Shown here piece by piece: positions 53,363-60,990 of a DNA stretch of 64,000 bases. The notes beneath the pieces are model-generated. The model was not told the origin of the DNA. It saw nothing but the letters and a program-made list of their open reading frames with translations, and made no database searches. The stretch spans positions 434,001 through 498,000 of the forward strand of contig NZ_SUME01000001.1 of assembly GCF_005048855.1 (NCBI RefSeq). Direction: 5' to 3'. A program made the translations under genes and the position numbers. How positions within the stretch are numbered: position 1 is the first letter of the stretch; each line of letters opens with the position of its first letter. The stretch comes from Sphingobacterium olei (GTDB taxonomy: Bacteria; Bacteroidota; Bacteroidia; Sphingobacteriales; Sphingobacteriaceae).

Positions 53363-54697
53363 TTAATTTATCGTGTTGACGGTGCCTAATGCTTTTTGGA
53401 TATCTAGCTTGCTGGATAATACGGCATAGAGTACATTGAGGTAATTTAATTGTGCAGTTTTCAAATCTGTCTCTGCGGTCATAAGCTCAAGATAGGTCTT
53501 AACTCCCGCATCATACTGTAATTTGATGGTATTATATACTTCTTCTGATAGATCCATATTTTCTCTTGCATTGCGCCACTCGTTCATATTGGCCCGGTAA
53601 GAGGCCATAGCTGCAGAGTACTCCGTGCTGATCTGGTTCTCTAAATTTTCCATATCCAATTTCAGACGCTCTTCTTGTAACTGCGATTTCTTGATTTCCT
53701 GTACTCGTTTCGTTCCTTGAAAGATAGGTATCGTCAAATTTAACCCTATCGTCGAAGCAGGAAAATTGTCAGAATATAAATTGGCAAAGCGATCATTACG
53801 ATAATTCAGTCCGTAGTTGCCGTACGCACTCAAACGCGGTAGGTAATTCCATTTCTGATATTGCGTATTTAGCCGTTGGATTTCCTGAAGGGTCTGCAAT
53901 TGTTGGAACTCCACACGTTTAGCCACTTGGAGCAGTTCTGCGGTATCTAATAAGATATTGGATTCCATGTTTTGATTTGTAAAAGAGAGGGTGATCTGTT
54001 CACCTTGTGGCATACTGAGCAATAATTTCATGTAGTCGTATTTGTACTTACGCATTTCTTTTGCAGATTTTAATTCTGCATTTGCGTTGTTGAGTGAAAT
54101 CTGTGCTCGTTTAAAATCGGTTTTATCGACTAAGCCTGTTTCATAACGTGCCTTAGCCTCATTATACTGTCTTTGTAAACGGAGTATGTTCTCGTCAATA
54201 ATATTAATCTGTTCTTCACTGGTTAAAATATCATAATAAGCCTTACTGACATCTACAACGGTGTTAATTTTGGTGTCCTCTACACTGAGATCGTTTTGTT
54301 GACGTACGTAACGCGCAGCCTTTGATGCTTGGAATAATTCAGGGCTCAAAATTGCTTGATCTGCCTGAAAAGTTAAAGCGCTGTTATTGGCTTGCCCCAT
54401 GCGAATATTCTGCCCGCCAATATTGGCGATGGGTACTATAAGGTTGTGGCTTAAACTACCTGTAGCACTGATCTGAGGAAACCAGCCGGAAAGGGCAGAG
54501 GCAATTTCTCTCTCTCCGATTTCCTGGTCAATTCCAGCTTGCTTTAATTCGATTTTATTGCGTAGTGCGTAATCGATAAGTTCGTCTAAGCTTGCATTGC
54601 TGTTTAATCCATCTTGCCGTGAAGTCTGACCGTGTACTCCAATAGTAGCTACTGCTAAAAATACAAAAGCAATTAAAGGCTTAAAGTTGAAATTCAT
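53363..54697 (-). CDS. TolC-type outer-membrane efflux protein
   Basis: 444 residues from ATG 54697, which starts a clear signal peptide (to ~Gly23); an in-frame upstream TTG at 54733 is less likely. Two internally similar alpha-hairpin repeats follow, typical of TolC ('DLSVEDTKINTVVDVSKAYY', 'GLVDKTDFKRAQISLNNANAEL', 'GVKTYLELMTAETDLKTAQ'). It forms the exit duct of the pump and is the first structural gene of the operon, 34 bases before the adaptor gene. Confidence 0.93.
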   Translation of the reverse strand: MNFNFKPLIAFVFLAVATIGVHGQTSRQDGLNSNASLDELIDYALRNKIELKQAGIDQEIGEREIASALSGWFPQISATGSLSHNLIVPIANIGGQNIRMGQANNSALTFQADQAILSPELFQASKAARYVRQQNDLSVEDTKINTVVDVSKAYYDILTSEEQINIIDENILRLQRQYNEAKARYETGLVDKTDFKRAQISLNNANAELKSAKEMRKYKYDYMKLLLSMPQGEQITLSFTNQNMESNILLDTAELLQVAKRVEFQQLQTLQEIQRLNTQYQKWNYLPRLSAYGNYGLNYRNDRFANLYSDNFPASTIGLNLTIPIFQGTKRVQEIKKSQLQEERLKLDMENLENQISTEYSAAMASYRANMNEWRNARENMDLSEEVYNTIKLQYDAGVKTYLELMTAETDLKTAQLNYLNVLYAVLSSKLDIQKALGTVNTIN

Positions 54698-54763
54698 ATA
54701 TGTATAATGTGTTTTTAAGTTGTTATATAGCATGTCCGGTTTTAGAAATATGAACCTTTTCTA

Positions 54764-55348
54764 TTAATCATGTTGTTTTACGCCATTCCAAATTATTTCT
54801 ATCATTTCATTTAAATTTTCATCCGTAAATTCTAGAGGACCATAGATGACTTTTTTGGCAAATGAGGTTGCCACGCCAATACAAGAGGAAGTCAGGATAT
54901 AAATATTAATGTTTCGCAATTCTGCGATTCGCATACCTTCATATAAAAAGGCCATAATATTATTTTCCTCATTCAGATTTTTTTCCCACGAATTTCTTGA
55001 AATTTCTAAGTATGGCGAATTATGAAATTGTTCCATAAAACTAAACATATCTGTGTTTTCGAGGTAGAAGACGCAAAATTTTCGCATTACGATATAAAAG
55101 CGGGATTTGTAACTTAGCGTAGAGTCCCAATCCGAAAATATGTAATTGTTTATTTTCTGTTTACAGTAGCAAAACAATTCGATGATCAAATTATCTTTTG
55201 ATGGAAAATAATGATATATCGTACCGATAGCTACATCAGACTGTTTTGCGATTTGGCTCATTGGTGTTCCGTGAAAACCCTTTTCACAGATTAATTCCAA
55301 GGTGCTCTTAAATATAATTTCTATTTTTTCTGTCAATTGAACGTTCAT
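54764..55348 (-). CDS. TetR-family regulator of the RND operon
   Basis: A 194-residue protein with the TetR helix-turn-helix 'GFHGTPMSQIAKQSDVAIGTIYHYFPSKDNL' near the N-terminus and a hydrophobic ligand domain. It lies 66 bases upstream of the outer-membrane channel gene on the same strand, as is usual for local repressors of such pumps. A perfect palindrome containing a -7 box lies immediately upstream of its start, suggesting autoregulation. Confidence 0.9.
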   Translation of the reverse strand: MNVQLTEKIEIIFKSTLELICEKGFHGTPMSQIAKQSDVAIGTIYHYFPSKDNLIIELFCYCKQKINNYIFSDWDSTLSYKSRFYIVMRKFCVFYLENTDMFSFMEQFHNSPYLEISRNSWEKNLNEENNIMAFLYEGMRIAELRNINIYILTSSCIGVATSFAKKVIYGPLEFTDENLNEMIEIIWNGVKQHD

Positions 55349-55350
55349 TC

Positions 55351-55366
55351 GGTTACAAAAGTAACC
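55351..55366 (-). promoter_or_regulatory. Operator-like palindrome enclosing the tetR -7 box
   Basis: GGTTAC-AAAA-GTAACC is a perfect 16-base palindrome starting 2 bases upstream of the ATG. Read on the minus strand it contains TACTTTTG (55356-55363), a TAnnTTTG box, so a bound repressor would block this promoter. Confidence 0.6.
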
Positions 55367-55501
55367 ATCTTAGATCATTTTTAGTGTCAAATTATTGTTA
55401 TATAATAAATGATATCTGGAAATGGAAAATGTTGAAAAGTGTCGGCTAAAACGACTAAAGAATACTTCGTGTTAAGAAATTATTAAGTTTTAAGAAAAGG
55501 C

Positions 55502-55532
55502 TTGACGGGTGTATTTTTTACACTTATCTTTG
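55502..55532 (+). promoter_or_regulatory. Promoter of candidate small RNA
   Basis: TTG (55502-55504), 20 bases, then TATCTTTG (55525-55532): the best match in the window to the Bacteroidota -33/-7 promoter. No gene follows it on the plus strand before a terminator. Confidence 0.6.
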
Positions 55533-55538
55533 TGGTAT

Positions 55539-55603
55539 CATAATTTAGGTTTATAATTGGTTAGTAAAGGTTTTCATTCTCCCCGTTTGAAAACCTTTTT
55601 TTT
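55539..55603 (+). ncRNA. Candidate intergenic small RNA (~65 nt)
   Basis: The region between an isolated plus-strand promoter and a strong intrinsic terminator has no ATG-initiated frame, so the product would be a short RNA: an AU-rich 5' part of ~27 bases followed by a hairpin with a C-rich loop (TTCTCCCCGTT). The flanking genes are both on the minus strand, so it is not a leader. The family is not recognised and expression is not shown. Confidence 0.5.
55566..55603 (+). terminator. Intrinsic terminator of the candidate small RNA
   Basis: An 11-bp perfect stem, AAAGGTTTTCA/TGAAAACCTTT, with an 11-base loop and eight consecutive T residues (55596-55603), oriented for the plus strand. Confidence 0.8.
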
Positions 55604-55632
55604 GAAAGTGTATGTTTTCAAAAGCCATCAAG

Positions 55633-55675
55633 AACTTTCATATTTGTGTGTGATCCCAATGGAACCATGAAAGTT
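55633..55675 (-). terminator. Terminator after the cytochrome c gene
   Basis: A 9-bp stem, AACTTTCAT/ATGAAAGTT, encloses a 25-base region that can form a smaller hairpin; it begins 5 bases past the minus-strand stop codon. Confidence 0.5.
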
Positions 55676-55680
55676 TTATT

Positions 55681-56118
55681 TTAAGTACCGCACGCTTTTA
55701 TAGCTTCTTTTACCTCGTTGTGACTATAAATACTATCACTTGTGCCAAAATTAGTTGTAATGTAAGTGAGAATATAGGCAATATCCAACTCGGTTAATTG
55801 CGGATTTGCTGGCATTTGATTTTTATATATTTTTCCGTGGATCACAATACTTTCCTTCATTCCGTACCTTATAATACAACTTAGTTTTGCCCGGTTTTGT
55901 TTGAAGTATTCGTTGTCGTTGAGAGGTGGATAAAGCTGTGCGAGCCCCTCACCTTTGGACCCATGGCAATTTTGACAGTGGCTAATATAAAGTTTTTGAC
56001 CGTTGACAGCATATTGGGCAGTTTGGATACTGACATTCGATTGGCATGATGACAAATACAGAAGGAGTATTATCAACAAGCCAATGGATGCCAAAATGAT
56101 GTGGTGCCGATTATTCAT
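55681..56118 (-). CDS. Membrane-anchored cytochrome c
   Basis: A 145-residue protein with an N-terminal hydrophobic segment ending in a lipobox-like LSSC (Cys25). Haem attachment is CQNCH (48-52) and the likely distal ligand is Met102 in KNQMPANP, typical of class I cytochromes c with one haem. It overlaps the SCO1 gene by 8 bases. It probably carries electrons in the periplasm; the partner oxidase is not in the window. Confidence 0.88.
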   Translation of the reverse strand: MNNRHHIILASIGLLIILLLYLSSCQSNVSIQTAQYAVNGQKLYISHCQNCHGSKGEGLAQLYPPLNDNEYFKQNRAKLSCIIRYGMKESIVIHGKIYKNQMPANPQLTELDIAYILTYITTNFGTSDSIYSHNEVKEAIKACGT

Positions 56119-56746
56119 ACTCCTTCAAGAGAATATCAATGTCTTTTAGCAATTGTGAAACCTGTTCTTCATTGGTTCCGTCGTATGCACCACGTACATG
56201 CTTATCATGATCTACAAGTACCAGGTATCCGGAGTGGTCATATCCACCCGCTACCGTAGAATCTTCCTTTGTATACACGAAGTATTCATCGGCTAAGCTG
56301 TAGATGGCGGCTTTGCTACCAGTTACGAATTGCCATTGCGCATTATCTACACCTAGATTTTTTGCATATTCTTTTAAAACATGGGGTTGGTCATACTTAA
56401 AATCGATACTGTGCGACAAAAATGAAATTCGCTCATCGTTTTTATATTTCTCGTATGCTCTAAGCAAATTGCGTTGCATGGTAGGGCAAATGCTTGGGCA
56501 ATGTGTAAAAAAGAAATTTGCGACATATATTTTTTGATCAAAATTTTTGTCGCTAATCAGAATACTATCCTGATTAAGAAAAGAGAATGCTGGGATCCTG
56601 TGGTAGACGGTATCTGTCACGATCTTGCCATCAACTTCTTTTTCTACAGCCTCCCGCTGTCCAATAATAGGAAGGGTTGTGGAATTTGACTGGCATGCTG
56701 CGAAAGCGATGCAGATTATCATTCCGAGAACGAATAACTTATGCAT
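56111..56746 (-). CDS. SCO1/SenC/PrrC family copper-dependent thioredoxin-fold lipoprotein
   Basis: A 211-residue lipoprotein (lipobox FAAC, Cys18). The copper-binding CxxxC is HCPSICP (Cys83, Cys87), and the distal ligand is His171 (GGYDHSGY). SCO proteins deliver copper to the CuA site of cytochrome oxidase or act in thiol redox control. It is co-transcribed with cytochrome c (8-base overlap) and a coiled-coil lipoprotein (6-base gap), a small respiration-linked cassette. Confidence 0.9.
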   Translation of the reverse strand: MHKLFVLGMIICIAFAACQSNSTTLPIIGQREAVEKEVDGKIVTDTVYHRIPAFSFLNQDSILISDKNFDQKIYVANFFFTHCPSICPTMQRNLLRAYEKYKNDERISFLSHSIDFKYDQPHVLKEYAKNLGVDNAQWQFVTGSKAAIYSLADEYFVYTKEDSTVAGGYDHSGYLVLVDHDKHVRGAYDGTNEEQVSQLLKDIDILLKEYE

Positions 56747-56752
56747 GGCTTT

Positions 56753-57184
56753 CTATTTGGTTACAGATAGTTTTTTAGTGCTTTCGGCTGATACGTCTTC
56801 AAATTGTTTTTTCATTTCACGGACCTTTTCTACTTCCGCTTTTTGATAATCTATATCCGTACTGTCTGGATTGTAATCTTTCATCCAGGTCATCATATTA
56901 TCTGTTGCATCTTCAAGATTGCGCTTTAATGTGGTTAATTCATTCTTCAATGTAGTGGTGTCGATTTCGGAATTTGTTTTTTTGATATCGGACAGATTAG
57001 CCAATAGGGAATCAATCTTCACGGTATTTCTGTCGAATACAGCAATCTGAGGCATAATTTCGTCATGTATAGCAATAGCTTCCGCTGTCAATTTTTGATC
57101 AGCTACTGTATTTTTTGTAGACTTTTGCTGGCATGATACCAAAACTAAACTTGCTCCCAGAGCAACATAAAATGATTTTTTCAT
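56753..57184 (-). CDS. Coiled-coil lipoprotein of unknown function
   Basis: A 143-residue lipoprotein (lipobox VLVSC, Cys18). The mature part is almost entirely helical with heptad-like patterns (DSLLANLSDIKK, ELTTLKRNLEDATDNMMTW, EKVREMKKQFEDVS). It heads the SCO1-cytochrome c cassette. Function is not recognised; a structural or chaperone role for the copper/haem partner is possible. Confidence 0.75.
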   Translation of the reverse strand: MKKSFYVALGASLVLVSCQQKSTKNTVADQKLTAEAIAIHDEIMPQIAVFDRNTVKIDSLLANLSDIKKTNSEIDTTTLKNELTTLKRNLEDATDNMMTWMKDYNPDSTDIDYQKAEVEKVREMKKQFEDVSAESTKKLSVTK

Positions 57185-57258
57185 ATGTATATAATTTATA
57201 TTCTAATTTGTGGGTGAATACTAAATTTTGTTTTCAAGGAACCGTGTATACCTTAATA

Positions 57259-57768
57259 TTAATTATCTTCCAACTGAGGTTGATAGACATTTCGTTTAGG
57301 AATCGGAAACGTTAAATCCCTAATGTATATCTCATTATATGATATAGCGATTAACGTACCGTCGGTATCGTAAACATTTGTTTTAAACGTTTTAACCACT
57401 TTTCCACAATTTCGGATCGTGGTAAATGCTTCTTTTATATCGCTATCTGCTAGGCGAACGGAAAATCCTAGGTTCATTTTTCCGGGTTTTCGATATTCTA
57501 TTTTCGCAGATTTTAACCATGCTACGGTCTTTTTGAGGCCATTTGCCTGAAAAATCTGATCCAATAGAATGGGATAAAGTGGATCTAAAGCAGAAAAAAT
57601 GGTACCACCAAAGACGGTACGATTGGAGTTGATATTTAAAAAACTTTTGTAAATCTTAACCTCTATGCCGCGAAAGCCTTCTTCCACTTTCTTGATCCAT
57701 ATTCTCTGGAACAGGAAAGGGGGATAGGTTCTTAATATCCATTTAAGTGATGTGGGCGAAAATTTCAT
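57259..57768 (-). CDS. DUF4442 hotdog-fold protein
   Basis: A 169-residue protein. The hotdog-fold pattern 'RTVFGGTIFSALDPLYPILL' followed by beta-strands 'KSAKIEYRKPG', 'FSVRLADSD' and 'KTNVYDTDGTLIAISYNEIYI' matches DUF4442, a family related to acyl-CoA thioesterases. Catalytic activity has not been established for the family. It is monocistronic with a -7 box only 4 bases from its ATG. Confidence 0.75.
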   Translation of the reverse strand: MKFSPTSLKWILRTYPPFLFQRIWIKKVEEGFRGIEVKIYKSFLNINSNRTVFGGTIFSALDPLYPILLDQIFQANGLKKTVAWLKSAKIEYRKPGKMNLGFSVRLADSDIKEAFTTIRNCGKVVKTFKTNVYDTDGTLIAISYNEIYIRDLTFPIPKRNVYQPQLEDN

Positions 57769-57772
57769 GATA

Positions 57773-57780
57773 CAAAAGTA
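57773..57780 (-). promoter_or_regulatory. -7 box abutting the DUF4442 start
   Basis: On the minus strand TACTTTTG is an exact TAnnTTTG match only 4 bases before the start codon, predicting a leaderless or almost leaderless mRNA. Confidence 0.45.
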
Positions 57781-57853
57781 CGACTTTCAAAAGTTTTTAA
57801 GGAGAAGCTTTGCATTAATTAAAATTCTACCCTAAATTCATGCCTTTAATCTC

Positions 57854-59077
57854 ATGATGAATAATAATCAACCTAAAAATGTAGGGCTTCTGGTATTTGT
57901 AGCCGCACTGGGATATTTTGTGGATATCTACGATTTAATTATTTTCTCTATTGTACGGATCGAATCTTTTCAGGATATAGGTGTGCCCGAAGAATTGATG
58001 CGTTCTAAAGGTGAGTTTGTACTGAATATGCAAATGGGCGGCTTGCTGATCGGTGGTGTGGTCTGGGGCATCATTGGGGATAAATTTGGTAGACTTCGGG
58101 TGTTGTTTGGATCTATTCTGCTGTATTCCTTAGCTAATATTTACAATGGCTTTGTACAGGACGTAACTTCGTATGGTGTTATTCGGTTTGTTGCGGGAAT
58201 TGGTTTAGCGGGAGAACTGGGGGCTGGAATCACCTTAGTTAGCGAAAGTATGGACAGGAGGAAGAGGGGATACGGCACGATGATCGTGGCAGGGGTAGGT
58301 GTATTAGGCGCTATATTGGCATATTATGTTTCGGAATGGTTCAATTGGCGGACCGCTTACTTTGTGGGTGGGGGCATGGGGTTGTTTCTACTTTTGTTAA
58401 GGGTGGGGACTTTCGAATCTAGTCTTTTTAAACAAGTAAGTAATCACGAGGTGGCGAAGGGAAGTTTAGGAATGTTATTTTCGAATAGGGAACGTTTCTT
58501 ACGTTACGTTTACTGTTTGTGTATCGGATTGCCGATATGGTTTGTCGTGGGAGTATTGGTTACCCAGGCGCCGGAAATTGGAAAAGCTTTGGGAGCGGAG
58601 ACCGTTCTCAGCGCGGGTAAAGGAGTTATGTTTACCTATTTAGGGATTTCAATCGGTGATTTTTTTGCCGGTTTGTTAGCACAGTGGCTCAAATCGAGAA
58701 AGAAGGTCGTATTTATTTGTCAAATGCTTATTATTCTTTCTTCATTGTGGTACCTGAATAGCACGGGTATTACATCGGAAAAATTTATGTGGCTAGCTTT
58801 CTTTATGGGCCTAGGAGTGGGATACTGGGCAACTTTTGTGACAATTTCCGCGGAACAGTTTGGAACGAATCTACGCGCTACGGTTGCAACTACTGCACCT
58901 AATTTTGTGCGAGGTGCATTGATACCCTCAACAATATTATATGGATATTTGGTAAGCTTATGGGGAATTATTGTCGCGGCAACCGTAATGATTTTGCTGC
59001 TTTCGGCTATTGCGATATTTGCGTTAACCCGATTGAAAGAAAGCTTTGATAAGGATTTGAATTATATAGAAGAATAA
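57854..59077 (+). CDS. MFS transporter, metabolite:H+ symporter type
   Basis: A 407-residue protein with 12 predicted helices. The first helix carries FVDIYDLIIFS and the cytoplasmic loop 2-3 motif reads GDKFGRLRVLFGS, the MFS signature. Helix 4-5 has 'RFVAGIGLAGELGAGITLVSESMDRRKRG', as in sugar-phosphate, aromatic acid or metabolite:H+ symporters. The substrate is unknown. Its stop is one base from the stop of the convergent cysteine-rich small gene. Confidence 0.88.
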   Translation: MMNNNQPKNVGLLVFVAALGYFVDIYDLIIFSIVRIESFQDIGVPEELMRSKGEFVLNMQMGGLLIGGVVWGIIGDKFGRLRVLFGSILLYSLANIYNGFVQDVTSYGVIRFVAGIGLAGELGAGITLVSESMDRRKRGYGTMIVAGVGVLGAILAYYVSEWFNWRTAYFVGGGMGLFLLLLRVGTFESSLFKQVSNHEVAKGSLGMLFSNRERFLRYVYCLCIGLPIWFVVGVLVTQAPEIGKALGAETVLSAGKGVMFTYLGISIGDFFAGLLAQWLKSRKKVVFICQMLIILSSLWYLNSTGITSEKFMWLAFFMGLGVGYWATFVTISAEQFGTNLRATVATTAPNFVRGALIPSTILYGYLVSLWGIIVAATVMILLLSAIAIFALTRLKESFDKDLNYIEE

Positions 59078-59078
59078 C

Positions 59079-59246
59079 CTAACGTAATCGGCCGGGACAT
59101 TTTTTACAACGTTTTCCTTTCTTGTATTTTTTACAGCACTTCTTCATAATGCAGCATGAAAAATCACCAAAAGGATTTAGACCTTTTGACGATTCAGTAA
59201 TATCGACCTGATTAATAGTAGATTCTAACTCGTACAGCAAATTCAT
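59079..59246 (-). CDS. Small cysteine- and lysine-rich protein (55 aa)
   Basis: A 55-codon frame from ATG 59246 to TAG at 59079, preceded by an in-frame stop three codons upstream. The N-terminal half is acidic and helical (MNLLYELESTINQVDI). The C-terminal half is basic with six cysteines arranged CC-x4-CC ... C-x2-C (FSCCIMKKCCKK and RCKKCPG), resembling a small metal-binding module. It lies 33 bases downstream of uridine kinase on the same strand. I recall similar short proteins in Bacteroidota but no function. A TAnnTTTG box (59251-59258, minus) sits 4 bases before the start. Confidence 0.65.
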   Translation of the reverse strand: MNLLYELESTINQVDITESSKGLNPFGDFSCCIMKKCCKKYKKGKRCKKCPGRLR

Positions 59247-59279
59247 GCTACAAAGTTAGTTATTTAGAATTAATTTAAA

Positions 59280-59915
59280 TTATAATAATTGTAATTTTTC
59301 TCTCAAATCGTCAGAAATTATATTTGTAGCTTGATGAATTAATAGGGGATCGTCTGTGTTATTTATTAATACATTGTCACAAATATCCCTGTAGGGAAGT
59401 AAATATTGATTGTAGGAAGGAGCGACATGCTCTATCCATTTATACATGACATCATCTTTGTCATAACCTCTCTCAATGAGATCCCTCTTTAGACGACGTT
59501 CTAAGGCTACAGATTCTTCTGCATCTATAAAAATACGATAATCCAATAGGTCATTAATTTCGGTATAATGGAAGATAAATAGTCCTTCAACAATCAAAAT
59601 TGGTGCGGGTTTTATTTCCAGTATATTAGGTTTGATATTTGGGTTATTAAAGGTGTATTCTTCTTTGAAGACAGTTTTACCATCAAAAAGATCTTTTATG
59701 TCATGGAAGAATGCTTCTCGATCTATGGATGTCGGTAAGTCAAAATTATATAAGCGATTTTCTTCCCGTGTCTTGGTATTAGCCGGGATATAATAGTCAT
59801 CTTGGGAGATTAATGTGATCTCATCCACGGCAAAATGATTCAAAAAGCTCTTTAAAAAGAAAGTCTTGCCGGATCCACTACTACCAGCAATACCAATTAC
59901 ATAAGGTTTGTTCAT
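59280..59915 (-). CDS. udk: Uridine kinase
   Basis: A 211-residue P-loop kinase. Walker A is GSSGSGKT (11-18), followed by the uridine-kinase phrases 'LISQDDYYIPANTKTREENRLYNFDLP', 'ILIVEGLFIFHY' and 'RRLKRDLIERG'. It phosphorylates uridine and cytidine for nucleotide salvage. It is 14 bases downstream of the LysM gene and probably in the same operon. Confidence 0.9.
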   Translation of the reverse strand: MNKPYVIGIAGSSGSGKTFFLKSFLNHFAVDEITLISQDDYYIPANTKTREENRLYNFDLPTSIDREAFFHDIKDLFDGKTVFKEEYTFNNPNIKPNILEIKPAPILIVEGLFIFHYTEINDLLDYRIFIDAEESVALERRLKRDLIERGYDKDDVMYKWIEHVAPSYNQYLLPYRDICDNVLINNTDDPLLIHQATNIISDDLREKLQLL

Positions 59916-59929
59916 AAATTATCTGAATT

Positions 59930-60859
59930 TTACTCGAGTGGGATGCCATATGTAATTTCTATTTGAAATTTTCGGTCTAATGCACCAATAAAAGACGCAG
60001 CCGATTTGGATAATACAACAATGGCATCTTGGGTATCCGCATTATCAGCAAATTTACCGACCACTTTTGCAAAGGTAACATTTCGTGTCATGGGATTCGT
60101 AATTTTTAGAACGGTGCCTACGGGTGCGGTCTTGTGCAATGCAAGATTACTCTGACCATCTGACTCTAAATTTTCCATCCATACACCGATTCCTTTTTCC
60201 TTTTTCTCGCGGATACCATATTTGTTTGGCTTAAAGTCAGAATCGTCAATGGGTTGATGTTGCTCTATAATAATGGGAACTTCTATCGGTTTTTCGACTA
60301 TAGGTTCAGGCAGATCTCCATTAGGTATTTTTAACAGCTGTCCTTCACGTAAACTGTCAGAAGTAAGGCCATTTATTCTTTTGATATCATTGACATTTGT
60401 GCCAAATCTTCTTGCGATAGCATATAGTGTTTCGCTTTTTCCCACTTTGTATTCCGTCAAGATATCTTGTAGGTTGACCAATATTTGCTTTGGGTCGTTA
60501 TTGATTTCTTTTTTGTTGGATGGGGGTATAGCAACTACGGCGGGGGGAGTTGCAGAAACAGCTCGGCCACGAGGTATTTTTACGGTATCTCCTACACGGA
60601 GATTCTTTTTGTTATTAGCCTCCATGATGTCTTTTACCACAACGTTATATTGTCGACCTAACTGGTAATACGTATCCTTGGGATTGAGTTTATGAATGAC
60701 ATAGCGCTGTCCATTGATTGTCTCCGTACCGACGGAGTCGGGCGCTAAAGAATGGAAATTAGAATGCTCTTCTGCTTGAATTGAAGTGGAGCTAACTGCA
60801 CTAAATAAGAGTAAAAATGTTATTTTATGAAACGTGTTAAGTGTTTTGTTTTTTTTCAT
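59930..60859 (-). CDS. Exported LysM protein with C-terminal RlpA-like domain
   Basis: A 309-residue protein with a signal peptide (to ~Ala29). It has two LysM modules at ~52-95 (YYQLGRQYNVVVKDIMEANN) and ~134-180 (LYAIARRFGTNVNDIKRING), a Pro-rich linker and a double-psi beta-barrel-like C-terminus (~215-308: 'TAPVGTVLKITNPMTRNVTF', 'VVGKFADNADTQDAIVVLSKSAA'). It should bind peptidoglycan in the periplasm. The RlpA-like part may be only structural, since a lytic Asp/His pair is not obvious. Its ATG follows the stop of a 36-codon frame without any gap. Confidence 0.85.
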   Translation of the reverse strand: MKKNKTLNTFHKITFLLLFSAVSSTSIQAEEHSNFHSLAPDSVGTETINGQRYVIHKLNPKDTYYQLGRQYNVVVKDIMEANNKKNLRVGDTVKIPRGRAVSATPPAVVAIPPSNKKEINNDPKQILVNLQDILTEYKVGKSETLYAIARRFGTNVNDIKRINGLTSDSLREGQLLKIPNGDLPEPIVEKPIEVPIIIEQHQPIDDSDFKPNKYGIREKKEKGIGVWMENLESDGQSNLALHKTAPVGTVLKITNPMTRNVTFAKVVGKFADNADTQDAIVVLSKSAASFIGALDRKFQIEITYGIPLE

Positions 60860-60970
60860 TCAAATAAATTGTTGTTCTATCGTTTGTTTTTTTATTGCAT
60901 CAATGAGCTCGTACTCGGTTGCATCTACCTTCAGCGGTAGCTCAAGTTCCTTTGTCGAGTAGCAGCTCAT
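60860..60970 (-). CDS. Candidate 36-residue small protein
   Basis: A minus-strand frame from ATG 60970 to TGA, whose last base adjoins the LysM start codon. It begins 20 bases after the DUF4905 stop, so it fills the gap of a close-packed operon. The product is polar with an amphipathic C-terminal helix (VDATEYELIDAIKKQT). A long inverted repeat (60903-60909 with 60964-60970, plus inner arms) coincides with it. It may be a small gene or a translated leader coupling LysM synthesis. No family recognised. Confidence 0.45.
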   Translation of the reverse strand: MSCYSTKELELPLKVDATEYELIDAIKKQTIEQQFI

Positions 60971-60990
60971 GAAGGTTTCATATCATGCAA

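Larger units (their letters stand above)
55349..55680. other. 332-base intergenic region between tetR and the cytochrome c gene
   Basis: It holds, in order, the tetR operator/promoter, an isolated plus-strand promoter with a short untranslated transcript ending in a strong terminator, and the terminator of the minus-strand cytochrome c gene. No protein-coding frame is visible in it. Confidence 0.75.

Noticed and set aside
60903..60970. Nested inverted repeat as a terminator or riboswitch
   Set aside because: No T-run follows in either direction and it coincides with a plausible small coding frame; kept only as a note there.
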